Below, one piece after another: positions 34,998-43,704 of a stretch of DNA of 64,000 nucleotides. The stretch is from Fimenecus sp045613685. GTDB lineage: Bacteria > Bacillota > Clostridia > Oscillospirales > Acutalibacteraceae. The notes beneath the pieces were generated by a model. It was given only the letters and a program-made list of their open reading frames with translations. It made no database searches and was not told where the DNA came from. Both the position numbers and the translations under genes were made by a program. The DNA is taken from assembly GCA_045613685.1 (NCBI GenBank), contig JAZLBL010000014.1, positions 1-64,000 of the forward strand, written 5' to 3'. Numbering within the stretch: the first letter of the stretch is position 1; each line of letters begins with the position of its first letter.

Positions 34998-37373
34998 ATG
35001 TCAGAACTTAACCAACAATTATTAGCAAAAACAAACGGCAAAGCATGTGCCGATAACATTATCATCAGTAAAAATGTGCGTGTAACAGTGCTTACAGACA
35101 GAATGCTTCGTGTGGAATTTTCACCTGACGGAGTATTCACAGATTTGCCATCACAAGCTGTGTGGTATCGTGATTTTGGCAAAGTGGATTTTTCACACAC
35201 TGAGTCAGTTGATATTCTTAAAATCACAACAGATAAAGCTGAATTTGTAATTAATAATCACAATGGTAATTTTAAATATGCAGTAATTGATGGTCAACAA
35301 GTGTCATATAATAGCGACCATAATCTTAAAGGTACAACCCGTACTCTTGATGGTACATATGGTCCTGTCAACCTTAAAGACGGTATCATCTCATTTGATG
35401 GCGTTTCAATCTATGATGATAGCAAAACATTGCTCTTGTGTGATGATGGAATGCTTGAAACACGAAAGAGTGGTACAAAAGATATTTATGTTTTCGCATT
35501 CGGCAGAAACTATATCGATTGGCTTAACGATTTCTATAAAATCACAGGCAAGCCACCACTTGTGCCAAGATATACTCTTGGTAACTGGTGGAGTCGTTAC
35601 AGAGCATATACTCAAAAAGAATACGAAGATTTGATGACAGAATTCTTCCGTCGTGATATTCCGCTCACAATCGCAACAGTTGATATGGACTGGCATTGGG
35701 TTGATATTAAAAAGCATTTCGGCAAATGCAAGAAAAGTGATGTTAAATGGGGTAGTGGTTGGACAGGTTATAGTTGGAACACAGAATTATTCCCTGACTA
35801 TAAAGCATTCTTGCAAAAACTTCACGATATGGGGCTTAAAGTTACTCTCAATCTTCACCCAGCAGATGGTGTCCGTAGTTTTGAAGATATGTATGCAGAT
35901 ATGGCAGATGCAACAGGTGTCGATAAAACAACTGAAAAGACAGTTAAGTTTGATTTAACCGATAAAAAGTTTATTAATGCATATTTTGATATTCTTCATC
36001 ATCCTTATGAAAATCAGGGCGTTGATTTTTGGTGGATAGATTGGCAACAAGGCACAAAGAGTAAAAAAGCAGGTCTTGACCCATTGTGGCTTCTTAACCA
36101 TTATCATTATCTTGACACTGACCGCGAAGAGCGTCGTCCAATGATTCTTTCTCGCTATGCAGGTATCGGCTCTCATCGTTATCCATTAGGATTTTCAGGG
36201 GACACTGCAATTAACTGGTCAGTGCTTAATTTCCAACCATATTTCACAGCCAATGCTGCAAACTGTGGTTACACTTGGTGGAGTCACGACATTGGCGGAC
36301 ATATGATGGGTGAGCATGATGATGAGCTTTATATCCGTTGGTTGCAGATGGCTACATTCTTGCCGATTTTAAGACTTCATTCAACAGCTCTTGATGTTCT
36401 TGGCAAAGAGCCTTGGAATTTCTCTTGGGAAGCAGAAACACTGGGCACAGAATATTTGCGTCTTCGTCATAAATTGATTCCATATATTTATGCAATGAAT
36501 TATCGTTCATATAACGATGGCAGAGCGCTCTGCGAGCCAATGTATTATGAATATCCTGAAACAAATATCAGCTATGAAGTACCAAATGAATATTTCTTTG
36601 GTTCGGAATTACTTGTTTGTCCAGTAACAACAAAGCTTGATAAAAACACAAAAACAGCGGCAACAAAAGTATGGTTACCTGAAGGCAGATGGACAAATAT
36701 TTTTGATGGCAAGATTTATAAAGGCAATCAGACAGTTTATGTCAACAGCCCAATCAACACAATTCCTGTGTTTGCAAAAGAAGGTGCAATTATCCCAATG
36801 TCAGCGGATAACGGCAACTCTTGGGAATGTCCTGAACGCCTTAACATTGATATTTATCGTGGAAATAACATATTCAGTTTCTATGAAGATGATGGTGAAA
36901 CAGGTAAATATAAGAATGGCGAATATTCAATTTCTACAATGACAGTTGCAGAAAATAATGATACTCTCACATTCGAAATTAAGGGTGGCAAAGCACTGAA
37001 ATGCATCCCACAAAAGAGAACATATACTTTTAATTTCAAAGATATCGAAGATTTCGATGAAGTTACAGTAATGGTTAATGGTTTATTCACACCGGTTACA
37101 AGTGGCAAATCTTTTGTGAAAATCAGTGATATAAGTGTTGAAGATGAAATTATTGTTACTTTAAATGGTGTCAAAGAAAGACAAAATAAACCTGTTTATG
37201 AACGTGCTTTAGATTGTCTTATTCATTTCAATGGTAACAATATGAAAAAAGTTCCTACAAGCAATAAACTAAAAGAATGCAAGGACGAAAAAGATTATAA
37301 ATCATTTGTTAAGAAAATCAGAGGCAAGTCATTGAAAATGTGTCTTGATGAAGCAATTTTTGCGTTGAAATAA
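34998..37373 (+). CDS. Glycoside hydrolase family 31
   Basis: 791 residues, cytoplasmic by lack of a signal. The GH31 plan is clear: an N-terminal beta-sandwich, a barrel with PPLVPRYTLGNWWSRY and IATVDMDWHWVD, and nucleophile D348 in FWWIDWQQG. The likely acid/base is D402 in GFSGDTAINW. The barrel is followed by CGYTWWSHDIGGH, then two C-terminal sandwiches. The Gln-Gln-Gly after the nucleophile differs from classical alpha-glucosidases and recalls the GH31 group with alpha-N-acetylgalactosaminidase members; this is from memory. Sits 15 bases after the clan-D gene. Confidence 0.88.
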   Translation: MSELNQQLLAKTNGKACADNIIISKNVRVTVLTDRMLRVEFSPDGVFTDLPSQAVWYRDFGKVDFSHTESVDILKITTDKAEFVINNHNGNFKYAVIDGQQVSYNSDHNLKGTTRTLDGTYGPVNLKDGIISFDGVSIYDDSKTLLLCDDGMLETRKSGTKDIYVFAFGRNYIDWLNDFYKITGKPPLVPRYTLGNWWSRYRAYTQKEYEDLMTEFFRRDIPLTIATVDMDWHWVDIKKHFGKCKKSDVKWGSGWTGYSWNTELFPDYKAFLQKLHDMGLKVTLNLHPADGVRSFEDMYADMADATGVDKTTEKTVKFDLTDKKFINAYFDILHHPYENQGVDFWWIDWQQGTKSKKAGLDPLWLLNHYHYLDTDREERRPMILSRYAGIGSHRYPLGFSGDTAINWSVLNFQPYFTANAANCGYTWWSHDIGGHMMGEHDDELYIRWLQMATFLPILRLHSTALDVLGKEPWNFSWEAETLGTEYLRLRHKLIPYIYAMNYRSYNDGRALCEPMYYEYPETNISYEVPNEYFFGSELLVCPVTTKLDKNTKTAATKVWLPEGRWTNIFDGKIYKGNQTVYVNSPINTIPVFAKEGAIIPMSADNGNSWECPERLNIDIYRGNNIFSFYEDDGETGKYKNGEYSISTMTVAENNDTLTFEIKGGKALKCIPQKRTYTFNFKDIEDFDEVTVMVNGLFTPVTSGKSFVKISDISVEDEIIVTLNGVKERQNKPVYERALDCLIHFNGNNMKKVPTSNKLKECKDEKDYKSFVKKIRGKSLKMCLDEAIFALK

Positions 37374-37383
37374 GGTGGATATT

Positions 37384-38292
37384 ATGACATTTGCAACACC
37401 TGCTAAAAGTAAAAGTGGGAAATACCTTTTCTGTTATTTTGTGGGAAATGAGCCACATGAAGAAAGAATACATTTCGCAGTCAGTGAAGATGGATATAAT
37501 TTCAGAGCACTCAATAATAATGAGCCTGTAATCATTCAGACAAAGGGCAAGAAATGTGTCCGCGACCCTTATATTTTCAAAGGTCAAGACGATTTTTATT
37601 ACATAATCGGTACTGATATGAAAAGCCAAGAGGGTTGGACATCAAACCACGCATTAATCACTTGGAAATCAAAGGATTTAGTTAATTGGACAGACGAAAC
37701 AATAATTGATATCCGTGATTTTGGTGGTGAATTCGCAACTACCACAAGAGCGTGGGCACCACAGGCTATATGGGATAAAAAAGAGCAAAAATATATGATT
37801 TATTGGGCTCATTCAACTGTCGAAAATGATGTCGCAGGAATGTATTATGCACATTCAAGTGATATGAAAACAATGACCGAGCCAAAACCACTTTATATCC
37901 GTGAGAATATTCAGACTATTGACGGTGACATCGCGTTTTGCAAAGAAACAGAAACATATTATCTCTATTTCAAGCACGACGAAGACCAGACCATTGCTTA
38001 TGTGAAATCAAAAAATCTCACAGGGCCTTATGAAGATAATTCTATGGTTGTCTCACTTGCAAAAACTGGAGTAGAGGGTAGCGAAATCTATAATATTACA
38101 GGAACAAACCAGTGGGTGATGGTTATGGATGAATATGGCACAGACCGCTTCTTTATGCAACAGACAACAGATTTTGAAAATTTCAAAGCAGTGAATCCTG
38201 ACGATTATTCAATGCCGTTCAACCCTCGTCACGGCTCAATCTGCGCAATATCTGACGAAGATTATGAAAGACTAATAAAAGCATATAAATAA
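37384..38292 (+). CDS. GH43-like five-bladed beta-propeller glycosidase
   Basis: 302 residues. Propeller repeats include CVRDPYIFKGQDDFYYIIGTD, ALITWKSKDLVNWTD, RAWAPQAIWDKKEQKYMIYW, TIDGDIAFCKE and GVEGSEIYNI. The WAPQ and EGSEI segments are typical of GH43, where Asp and Glu in such blades form the active site. No signal peptide. The ATG at 37384 follows AAGGTGG; the in-frame GTG at 37375 overlaps that site. The substrate (arabinose-, xylose- or galactose-containing) cannot be read from the sequence. Last gene of the operon. Confidence 0.75.
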   Translation: MTFATPAKSKSGKYLFCYFVGNEPHEERIHFAVSEDGYNFRALNNNEPVIIQTKGKKCVRDPYIFKGQDDFYYIIGTDMKSQEGWTSNHALITWKSKDLVNWTDETIIDIRDFGGEFATTTRAWAPQAIWDKKEQKYMIYWAHSTVENDVAGMYYAHSSDMKTMTEPKPLYIRENIQTIDGDIAFCKETETYYLYFKHDEDQTIAYVKSKNLTGPYEDNSMVVSLAKTGVEGSEIYNITGTNQWVMVMDEYGTDRFFMQQTTDFENFKAVNPDDYSMPFNPRHGSICAISDEDYERLIKAYK

Positions 38293-38296
38293 ACCA

Positions 38297-38324
38297 AACG
38301 GGACGAATTTTCGTCCCGTTTTCC
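38297..38324 (+). terminator. Terminator of the glycosidase operon
   Basis: AACGGGACGA (38297-38306), ATTT loop, TCGTCCCGTT (38311-38320), then TTT. Confidence 0.88.
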
Positions 38325-38338
38325 GTTATAAAATAAAT

Positions 38339-38368
38339 AACAGTCCCAACCTAAAGGTTAGAACTGTT
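38339..38368 (-). terminator. Terminator of the tRNA cluster
   Basis: On the minus strand AACAGT pairs with ACTGTT and an inner AACCT/AGGTT stem, then TATTTATTTT. It is downstream of the tRNA genes. Confidence 0.7.
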
Positions 38369-38372
38369 ATTT

Positions 38373-38447
38373 TGGCTGGGGTGGCAGGATTTGAACCTAC
38401 GAATGCAGCAGTCAAAGTGCTGTGTCTTACCGCTTGACGACACCCCA
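38373..38447 (-). tRNA. tRNA-Gln (TTG)
   Basis: Cloverleaf with acceptor TGGGGTG/CACCCCA, anticodon loop CTTTGAC reading TTG, T arm AGGTTCAAATCCT, and encoded CCA. Confidence 0.95.
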
Positions 38448-38465
38448 ATATTAAATTGGTGTATA

Positions 38466-38491
38466 AAACTCCGCTATAAGAAGCGGAGTTT
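38466..38491 (-). terminator. Hairpin between tRNA-His and tRNA-Gln
   Basis: AAAACTCCGCT (38466-38476) pairs with AGCGGAGTTTT (38481-38491), a strong stem with a short T run on each strand. It may separate or help process the tRNAs. Confidence 0.6.
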
Positions 38492-38499
38492 TATTTTAG

Positions 38500-38577
38500 T
38501 GGGGTGGATAATCGGATTCGAACCGATGGTCTCCAGTGCCACAAACTGGCGCTTTAACCAACTAAGCTATACCCACC
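38500..38577 (-). tRNA. tRNA-His (GTG)
   Basis: Anticodon loop TTGTGGC within CCAGT/ACTGG. The acceptor GTGGGTA pairs with TATCCAC, with the extra G at -1 (38577) opposite C73, and CCA is encoded. Confidence 0.95.
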
Positions 38578-38606
38578 ATATGTATCAGCGTATTTCTACG
38601 CTGACT

Positions 38607-38683
38607 TGGCACGCTGAAAGGGATTCGAACCCCCGACCCTCTGCTTAGAAGGCAGATGCTCTATCCAACTGAGCTATCAGCGC
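38607..38683 (-). tRNA. tRNA-Arg (TCT)
   Basis: Acceptor GCGCTGA/TCAGCGT, anticodon loop CTTCTAA in CTGC/GCAG, T arm GGGTTCGAATCCC, encoded CCA. Confidence 0.95.
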
Positions 38684-38686
38684 ATG

Positions 38687-38760
38687 TGGAGCGGGTGATG
38701 GGAATCGAACCCACACGACCAGCTTGGAAGGCTGGGATTCTACCATTGAACTACACCCGC
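38687..38760 (-). tRNA. tRNA-Gly (TCC)
   Basis: Acceptor GCGGGTG/CACCCGC, anticodon loop CTTCCAA in CAGC/GCTG, T arm GGGTTCGATTCCC, encoded CCA. First gene of the minus-strand cluster. Confidence 0.95.
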
Positions 38761-38778
38761 AGTTCAACAACGCAAGTT

Positions 38779-38807
38779 ATTCTAACATAAAGCATATTTT
38801 TTGTCAA
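38779..38807 (-). promoter_or_regulatory. tRNA cluster promoter
   Basis: On the minus strand TTGACA (38807-38802), 17 bases, TAGAAT (38784-38779), 19 bases before tRNA-Gly. Confidence 0.85.
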
Positions 38808-38849
38808 TATGTTTTTTGTTGAATTTAAAATAAATTTCATAAAATGTTG

Positions 38850-38878
38850 TTGCATTTTTCACAAAAATTTAATAATAT
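38850..38878 (+). promoter_or_regulatory. Promoter of the ZIP transporter gene
   Basis: TTGCAT (38850-38855), 17 bases, TAATAT (38873-38878). Confidence 0.65.
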
Positions 38879-38910
38879 AAAATCATAACTACAATTAGCA
38901 AGGTGATTTA

Positions 38911-39672
38911 ATGAAAATTGTAATTTTAACTGCTATCGGTGTTGGTTTTGCAACTGTTTTCGGTAGTTTTATAGGCTTTGCACTTAAGAAAATTCCACAT
39001 AAATTTAATGATATTGTTTTAAGCTTTGCTGCGGGTATAATGCTTGCGGCTGCTGTGCTAGGACTCATTGTTCCTGCTGTTGAAAGTTCTGATGGGTTAG
39101 TGGGACTTTTAGTAGTTGTTGCAGGTATAATGTGTGGCGCAGTTTTTCTCAGTATGATGGACCGTGTTGTGCCCCATCTTCATAATATCGCGGGGATTGA
39201 TAAAGAATCTCACCCTGAAAATGCATCACAACTTAACAGAGTAATATTATTCGTGTTGGCAATCGCAATACATAATTTACCCGAAGGCATAGCTGCAGGT
39301 GTAAGCTTTGGCACAGGTAATATTGCTGATGCAATAACTGTTTCAGGTGGTATTGCACTTCAAAATATCCCTGAAGGTATGGTGATTATCGCACCAATGC
39401 TTAATGCCGGTGTGCCAAAACGCAGAGCCTTTTTAATTGCTCTCGCAACGGGTCTTGTTGAAGTTGTCGGCACAATGATAGGCTATTTCGTTGTTTCAAT
39501 TTCTGTTGCCATTTTACCTTTTGCATTGGCTTTTGCCGGTGGCACAATGCTCTATGTAATAAGTGACGAAATGATTCCCGAAACCCATTCTCATGGCTAT
39601 GAAAAGGGTGCAACATTCTCACTTCTTATAGGCTTTTGCGTAATGCTCACTATGGATGTTTTACTTGGTTGA
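38911..39672 (+). CDS. ZIP family metal (zinc) transporter
   Basis: 253-residue, eight-helix membrane protein of the GufA/ZupT type. The metal-binding helices IAIHNLPEGIAAGVSFG (helix 4) and ISGGIALQNIPEGMVI-like segment (helix 5) carry the paired His/Asn-Leu/Ile-Pro-Glu motifs, and ISDEMIPETHSHGYE lies before the last helix. Imports divalent metals such as Zn2+ or Fe2+; the preferred ion is not shown. Start after AAGGTGA. Confidence 0.92.
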   Translation: MKIVILTAIGVGFATVFGSFIGFALKKIPHKFNDIVLSFAAGIMLAAAVLGLIVPAVESSDGLVGLLVVVAGIMCGAVFLSMMDRVVPHLHNIAGIDKESHPENASQLNRVILFVLAIAIHNLPEGIAAGVSFGTGNIADAITVSGGIALQNIPEGMVIIAPMLNAGVPKRRAFLIALATGLVEVVGTMIGYFVVSISVAILPFALAFAGGTMLYVISDEMIPETHSHGYEKGATFSLLIGFCVMLTMDVLLG

Positions 39673-39701
39673 TATTTTAATAAAAGGACTTGCAAAATTT
39701 T

Positions 39702-39737
39702 AACACCTTCCGCATATAGTGTCGGGAGGTGTTTTTT
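39702..39737 (+). promoter_or_regulatory. Terminator-like hairpin containing the sigK ribosome binding site
   Basis: AACACCTTCC (39702-39711) pairs with GGGAGGTGTT (39724-39733), followed by TTTT and the sigK ATG at 39738. The 3' arm is the Shine-Dalgarno sequence. The loop region holds CATATAGT (39713-39720), close to the SigE -10 consensus CATACANT. Confidence 0.65.
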
Positions 39738-40442
39738 ATGTTACTTGCATTATTACAAAGTGTATCAACCAATATTCTTTATTTTATGCTCCATCTTTCA
39801 ACGAATAGTTCATTCCCAGAGCCTTTGTCGGCAAAAGAAGAAAGAGAAGCATTTGAAAAATTTCATCGTGATGGTGATATCAATGCGAGAAATAAACTTG
39901 TTAATCACAATATGCGATTAGTGGCTCACATTATCAAAAAATATTATGCTAACTATTCCGACCAAGAAGATATTATCTCAATAGGTACAATAGGACTAAT
40001 CAAAGCTATTAATACTTTTGATTATACTCGTGGTCCAAGACTTGCAACCTATGCATCCCGTTGTATTGAAAATGAGATTTTTATGCATTTCAGAGTGAAG
40101 AAAAAAAGTGCAGTTGAAGTATCAATGGATGAACCAATCGATACCGATAGTGAAGGTAATCCCTTGACCTTTAGCGATATAATCTATTGTGACGAAACTG
40201 TATTTGATGACGTTGATTTGAAAATGAAATCCGAAAAGCTTTATGAATATCTCGAGAACATAAAAGACGAAAGAAATAAAGAAATAATTATAATGCGCTA
40301 TGGACTCTATGATACCGACCCAATGACGCAACGAGAAATTGCCCAAAAACTAGGCATCTCTCGTTCTTATGTCTCTCGAATCGAAAAGAAAACACTAGAT
40401 GAACTACGTGCTCTTTTTGGTATCGACGAAGACGATGATTAA
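39738..40442 (+). CDS. sigK: Sporulation sigma factor SigK
   Basis: Late mother-cell sigma factor, 234 residues, encoded in one piece with no skin-type interruption in this window. The hydrophobic N-terminal pro-sequence MLLALLQSVSTNILYFMLHL precedes SFPEPLSAKEE. Region 2 follows (QEDIISIGTIGLIKAINTF, RLATYASRCIENEIFMHFR) and region 4 has the helix-turn-helix TQREIAQKLGISRSYVSRIEKK. The GTG nine bases upstream is inside the Shine-Dalgarno, so the ATG at 39738 is the start. Removal of the pro-sequence is expected to need SpoIVFB, which is not in this window. Confidence 0.92.
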   Translation: MLLALLQSVSTNILYFMLHLSTNSSFPEPLSAKEEREAFEKFHRDGDINARNKLVNHNMRLVAHIIKKYYANYSDQEDIISIGTIGLIKAINTFDYTRGPRLATYASRCIENEIFMHFRVKKKSAVEVSMDEPIDTDSEGNPLTFSDIIYCDETVFDDVDLKMKSEKLYEYLENIKDERNKEIIIMRYGLYDTDPMTQREIAQKLGISRSYVSRIEKKTLDELRALFGIDEDDD

Positions 40443-40465
40443 CCTATGTTTTTAGCGTATCTGTA

Positions 40466-40494
40466 TTGAAAACTCACATCATTTTTGCTATAAT
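40466..40494 (+). promoter_or_regulatory. Promoter of the GH63/GH37-like gene
   Basis: TTGAAA (40466-40471), 17 bases, TATAAT (40489-40494). A perfect 9-bp inverted repeat, AATAATACC (40492-40500) and GGTATTATT (40515-40523), runs from the -10 to the start codon. Confidence 0.8.
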
Positions 40495-40524
40495 AATACC
40501 ATATTTTTATATGAGGTATTATTT

Positions 40525-43212
40525 ATGAGCAAAGTGTTAGAAAAAATGCAAGAGAGATTAGGCTATTGGGGCCCATATTCAAAAAAATATAGTGGCATTT
40601 CAAGAATTGTTGACCACAAAACAGAGGGTGGCGTGAGATTTGACTGCGTTGTCAGTCCTGCAATCGAAAATGCAGATTCACGTGTGCCAAATGTTACTGT
40701 GCCCGTTGGTGTTCACCCTTGGGAAGCAAAGTCTGACTACTCATTCTATTCATATCGTTATGACCTTGAATGGAAAGACAAGGTCTATGCGGATGTGTCT
40801 TTCACAAAACTCGATAGTGATAGTGTATTAGTGCGCACAGAGTTCGTAAATAATACTGAAATTATGCAGATTTGTCTTTTGAACCTTTTCTCTGCAATCG
40901 AATATCCAAATGTATTCACAACAACACCAGTTTTACCTGAAAAGAATATTTTTATAAAAGCACTTGATTATAAATCATACGATTATAATACTGTTCGTCC
41001 TTGGGACAAGCAGGTTATTGATGCTATGAAAAAAGGTGAGTTCTTTGATGATGGATTCACTTATCATAAAGGACTTGGCGACAGAGATAATAATCGTTAT
41101 ATCTTGCCAAAATATTCAAAACTTGGTGAGGAAGCAGGGGATAAAATCACTTATGATTTAGGTGATATTTCTATTTTCTCAAATCCAACTCTTCATATTC
41201 GTTACAGAACAACTGACAATAAAGATAGTATCTGGACATTGAATGGACAAGAAATCACATTTAAATCAGCAGAAAATTTTGACATTTTATCAATTCCTTT
41301 TAACCTTTCAAGCGTAATTCTCACTTCTTGTGGCACAGGTGGAATTGAATTAGATTTCCTTGCAGTAACAGAAGCGAATGAAATAGTTTCAATTGAAAGC
41401 AAAAAACACAATTTTTATCCACAAATCGAAACTAATGACGATAATGGCAAACTCGTTTCTTACAAATATGATGGTGTTGATGGTAAATTCTATGTAAAAA
41501 CATTTAACCCATCAACCCGTTGCCGTGATTTTAATACTGGTTGTCTTGAAGATAGCCCAACTGCTCGAATTTCACAACCTGACGAAAGCTTTCAAAATAT
41601 GCTTGAAACATTCTCAGGGTCATTCTCAGAAAAGCATAGCGACGAAGGCTTTTATCATAACACAGTAGTTCACACTCTTTATGTTGAACCTAGAACAACT
41701 CATGTTGAATATGCAGTTTTGTCTTTCGGTGAAACAGAGTATAAAACTGTTGATGAATATGAAAAAATCTACGAAAAAGCATATAATTCACTTGAAAAAT
41801 TCGATTTGAATATTGCCGGCAAAACATATGAATTCTCAAACAGAATTCTTCGTGCTACTGTTTTTCAAAACACAGTTTATCCACTTTACAGAAATGGTGA
41901 ATATATCGTTCATCATACACCTGGCAAGCGTTGGGATTCATTCTATACTTGGGATTCAGGTTTTATCGGACTTGATATGATTGAATTTGCACCAAGTATC
42001 GCCGATTATATTCTCGAAACATATTTGAGTGATAATGACCAATGGGCATTCCTTTTGCACGGCTCACCAGTGCCAGTACACATTTATCAATATCTCGAAA
42101 TGCTCAAAAAAGCAAATGATAAAACAGAATTACTCGCATATTATGACAGAGTGAAAATGTTCTATGATTTTCTTGCTGGCAAAATCAACGGCTCAACTAC
42201 TACAAAATTCAATAGTGGACTCACAACAACTTTTGATTATTTCTATAATTGCAGTGGTATGGATGACTTGCCACCACAAAAGACTATGTATGCCGAGAAC
42301 AAGCAAAAATGGATGACACCTTGTATTTCATCATCACAGGTAATCCGTTGCGCAAAGATTCTTTATATGGTAGCAGATTTGCTCAAAAAAGAAGATGACA
42401 AAGCAACATATCTTGAAGATATTGAAAGAGTCTCAAATGCTTTGCAGAATTATTCTTGGGACGAAGAATGTGGCTATTTCTCTTATGTAATTCACGACGA
42501 AAATGGTGATGCAAAAGAGCAATACAGAACTGCTGATGGTGAAAATTTAAACAAAACAATGGATGGTATTTATCCAATTATCGCAGGTGCTGTTACAAAA
42601 GAGCAGAAAGACCGAATTCTCTCTCACTTGAAGAGTGATGACAAAATGTTCAGTCCTGTTGGTATAAGTGCAGTTGATAAAACAGCGTCATATTATATCA
42701 CCAATGGTTATTGGAATGGTAACGTGTGGCTTTCACATCAATGGTTTGTATGGAAAACTATGCTCGACTTGGGTGAAACCGACTTTGCATTTAAAATTGC
42801 AAAAACTGCTCTTGATGCATGGAAAAGAGAAGTTGAATATTCATATTACACATTTGAAATGTTCAATATTACATCAGGTCGTGGCGGTTGGTTCCATAAT
42901 TTCGGTGGACTTTCAACACCAATTAATATCTGGACTAATGCATACTTCAAACCAAAAACACTTTCAACAGGTCTTGATGCAATGGTTATGAATAGTCAAT
43001 TCAACGAAGATGCAACTGAAATGGAATGTGCACTCAAATACTATGGCAATAACGAAAAATATTCAGTAATTGCAGTAATGAGTGATAGCTTTGATTACTT
43101 AGTTACCGTAAACGGCGAAAATACAGATTTCTGCATCCGTGACAACGGAATTGTTGAAATCACATTAAATGGTAATATTAAAAACGCAGAAATAAAGATT
43201 TCAAAGATTTAA
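40525..43212 (+). CDS. Putative (alpha/alpha)6-barrel glycosidase (GH63/GH37-like)
   Basis: 895 residues, no signal peptide. The N-terminal half is beta-sandwich. The C-terminal half (about 440-820) looks like a clan GH-G barrel: HHTPGKRWDSFYTWDSGFIGLDMIEF, EEECGYFSYVIHD-like segment, MDGIYPIIAG, and YWNGNVWLSHQWFVWKTMLDLGE. These recall MGH1-like/GH63 glucosidases and trehalase relatives. The catalytic acid is probably the Asp in WDSGF, by analogy only. It has a strong promoter of its own. Substrate unknown. Confidence 0.65.
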   Translation: MSKVLEKMQERLGYWGPYSKKYSGISRIVDHKTEGGVRFDCVVSPAIENADSRVPNVTVPVGVHPWEAKSDYSFYSYRYDLEWKDKVYADVSFTKLDSDSVLVRTEFVNNTEIMQICLLNLFSAIEYPNVFTTTPVLPEKNIFIKALDYKSYDYNTVRPWDKQVIDAMKKGEFFDDGFTYHKGLGDRDNNRYILPKYSKLGEEAGDKITYDLGDISIFSNPTLHIRYRTTDNKDSIWTLNGQEITFKSAENFDILSIPFNLSSVILTSCGTGGIELDFLAVTEANEIVSIESKKHNFYPQIETNDDNGKLVSYKYDGVDGKFYVKTFNPSTRCRDFNTGCLEDSPTARISQPDESFQNMLETFSGSFSEKHSDEGFYHNTVVHTLYVEPRTTHVEYAVLSFGETEYKTVDEYEKIYEKAYNSLEKFDLNIAGKTYEFSNRILRATVFQNTVYPLYRNGEYIVHHTPGKRWDSFYTWDSGFIGLDMIEFAPSIADYILETYLSDNDQWAFLLHGSPVPVHIYQYLEMLKKANDKTELLAYYDRVKMFYDFLAGKINGSTTTKFNSGLTTTFDYFYNCSGMDDLPPQKTMYAENKQKWMTPCISSSQVIRCAKILYMVADLLKKEDDKATYLEDIERVSNALQNYSWDEECGYFSYVIHDENGDAKEQYRTADGENLNKTMDGIYPIIAGAVTKEQKDRILSHLKSDDKMFSPVGISAVDKTASYYITNGYWNGNVWLSHQWFVWKTMLDLGETDFAFKIAKTALDAWKREVEYSYYTFEMFNITSGRGGWFHNFGGLSTPINIWTNAYFKPKTLSTGLDAMVMNSQFNEDATEMECALKYYGNNEKYSVIAVMSDSFDYLVTVNGENTDFCIRDNGIVEITLNGNIKNAEIKISKI

Positions 43213-43526
43213 CTTGTATAATCTTCAATGATTTTTTGCAATTCAGATGTGCTTTCAGTGCGAATTCCGTTTTTTAATAATTCTCTGTCGTGCTGTGGCA
43301 AAACGGAAACATAAGAGTCATAAACGTCAAATGGCACTGTGTCAGAATTTTTAAAGACTGCAATTTTTCCTTGATATTCTGTGATTGTGTAATAGTCAAT
43401 AGGGGGTATATATGGATTTTCTCTGATATATTCGTTCATATCCCTATTGAGCAAAAAATAAAGAAAACATATAATAATAACGCACAAAATGAAGAATAAG
43501 AATATTTTTCGGTTTCTTTGAAGCAT
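43209..43526 (-). CDS. Small single-pass membrane protein, BofC C-terminal-like domain
   Basis: 105 residues: a membrane helix about 7-26 followed by an external domain. The segments ITEYQGKIAVFKN, YVSVLPQHDRELLKNGI and SELQKIIEDYTS are typical of a short family seen in spore-formers that resembles the C-terminal domain of BofC. AAAGGATG precedes the ATG at 43526. Its stop overlaps the convergent GH63-like stop by four bases, with no terminator between. Confidence 0.7.
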   Translation of the reverse strand: MLQRNRKIFLFFILCVIIICFLYFLLNRDMNEYIRENPYIPPIDYYTITEYQGKIAVFKNSDTVPFDVYDSYVSVLPQHDRELLKNGIRTESTSELQKIIEDYTS

Positions 43527-43646
43527 AATATAGTCATCCTTTTATGGTGGAAAAATTATCTTATTTGTATTTTTAGCAAAATTATTACAAATTATTAAAA
43601 TTTAATTATTTTCTAAAAAACACTAAACATTTTAAGGTTTTTGTGC

Positions 43647-43652
43647 TATACT
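43647..43652 (+). promoter_or_regulatory. Extended -10 of the PBP1A gene
   Basis: TATACT preceded by TGC, an extended -10. The -35 (TAAACA at 43624) is poor. Confidence 0.45.
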
Positions 43653-43704
43653 TGTTTGTGTATATAAAAACTGCACCTATTTATAGCAGTTTTGGAGGAT
43701 AAAT

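Noticed and set aside
38391..38648. 85-codon plus-strand frame across the tRNA region
   Set aside because: It is antisense to four clear tRNA genes; this is a frequent false gene call.
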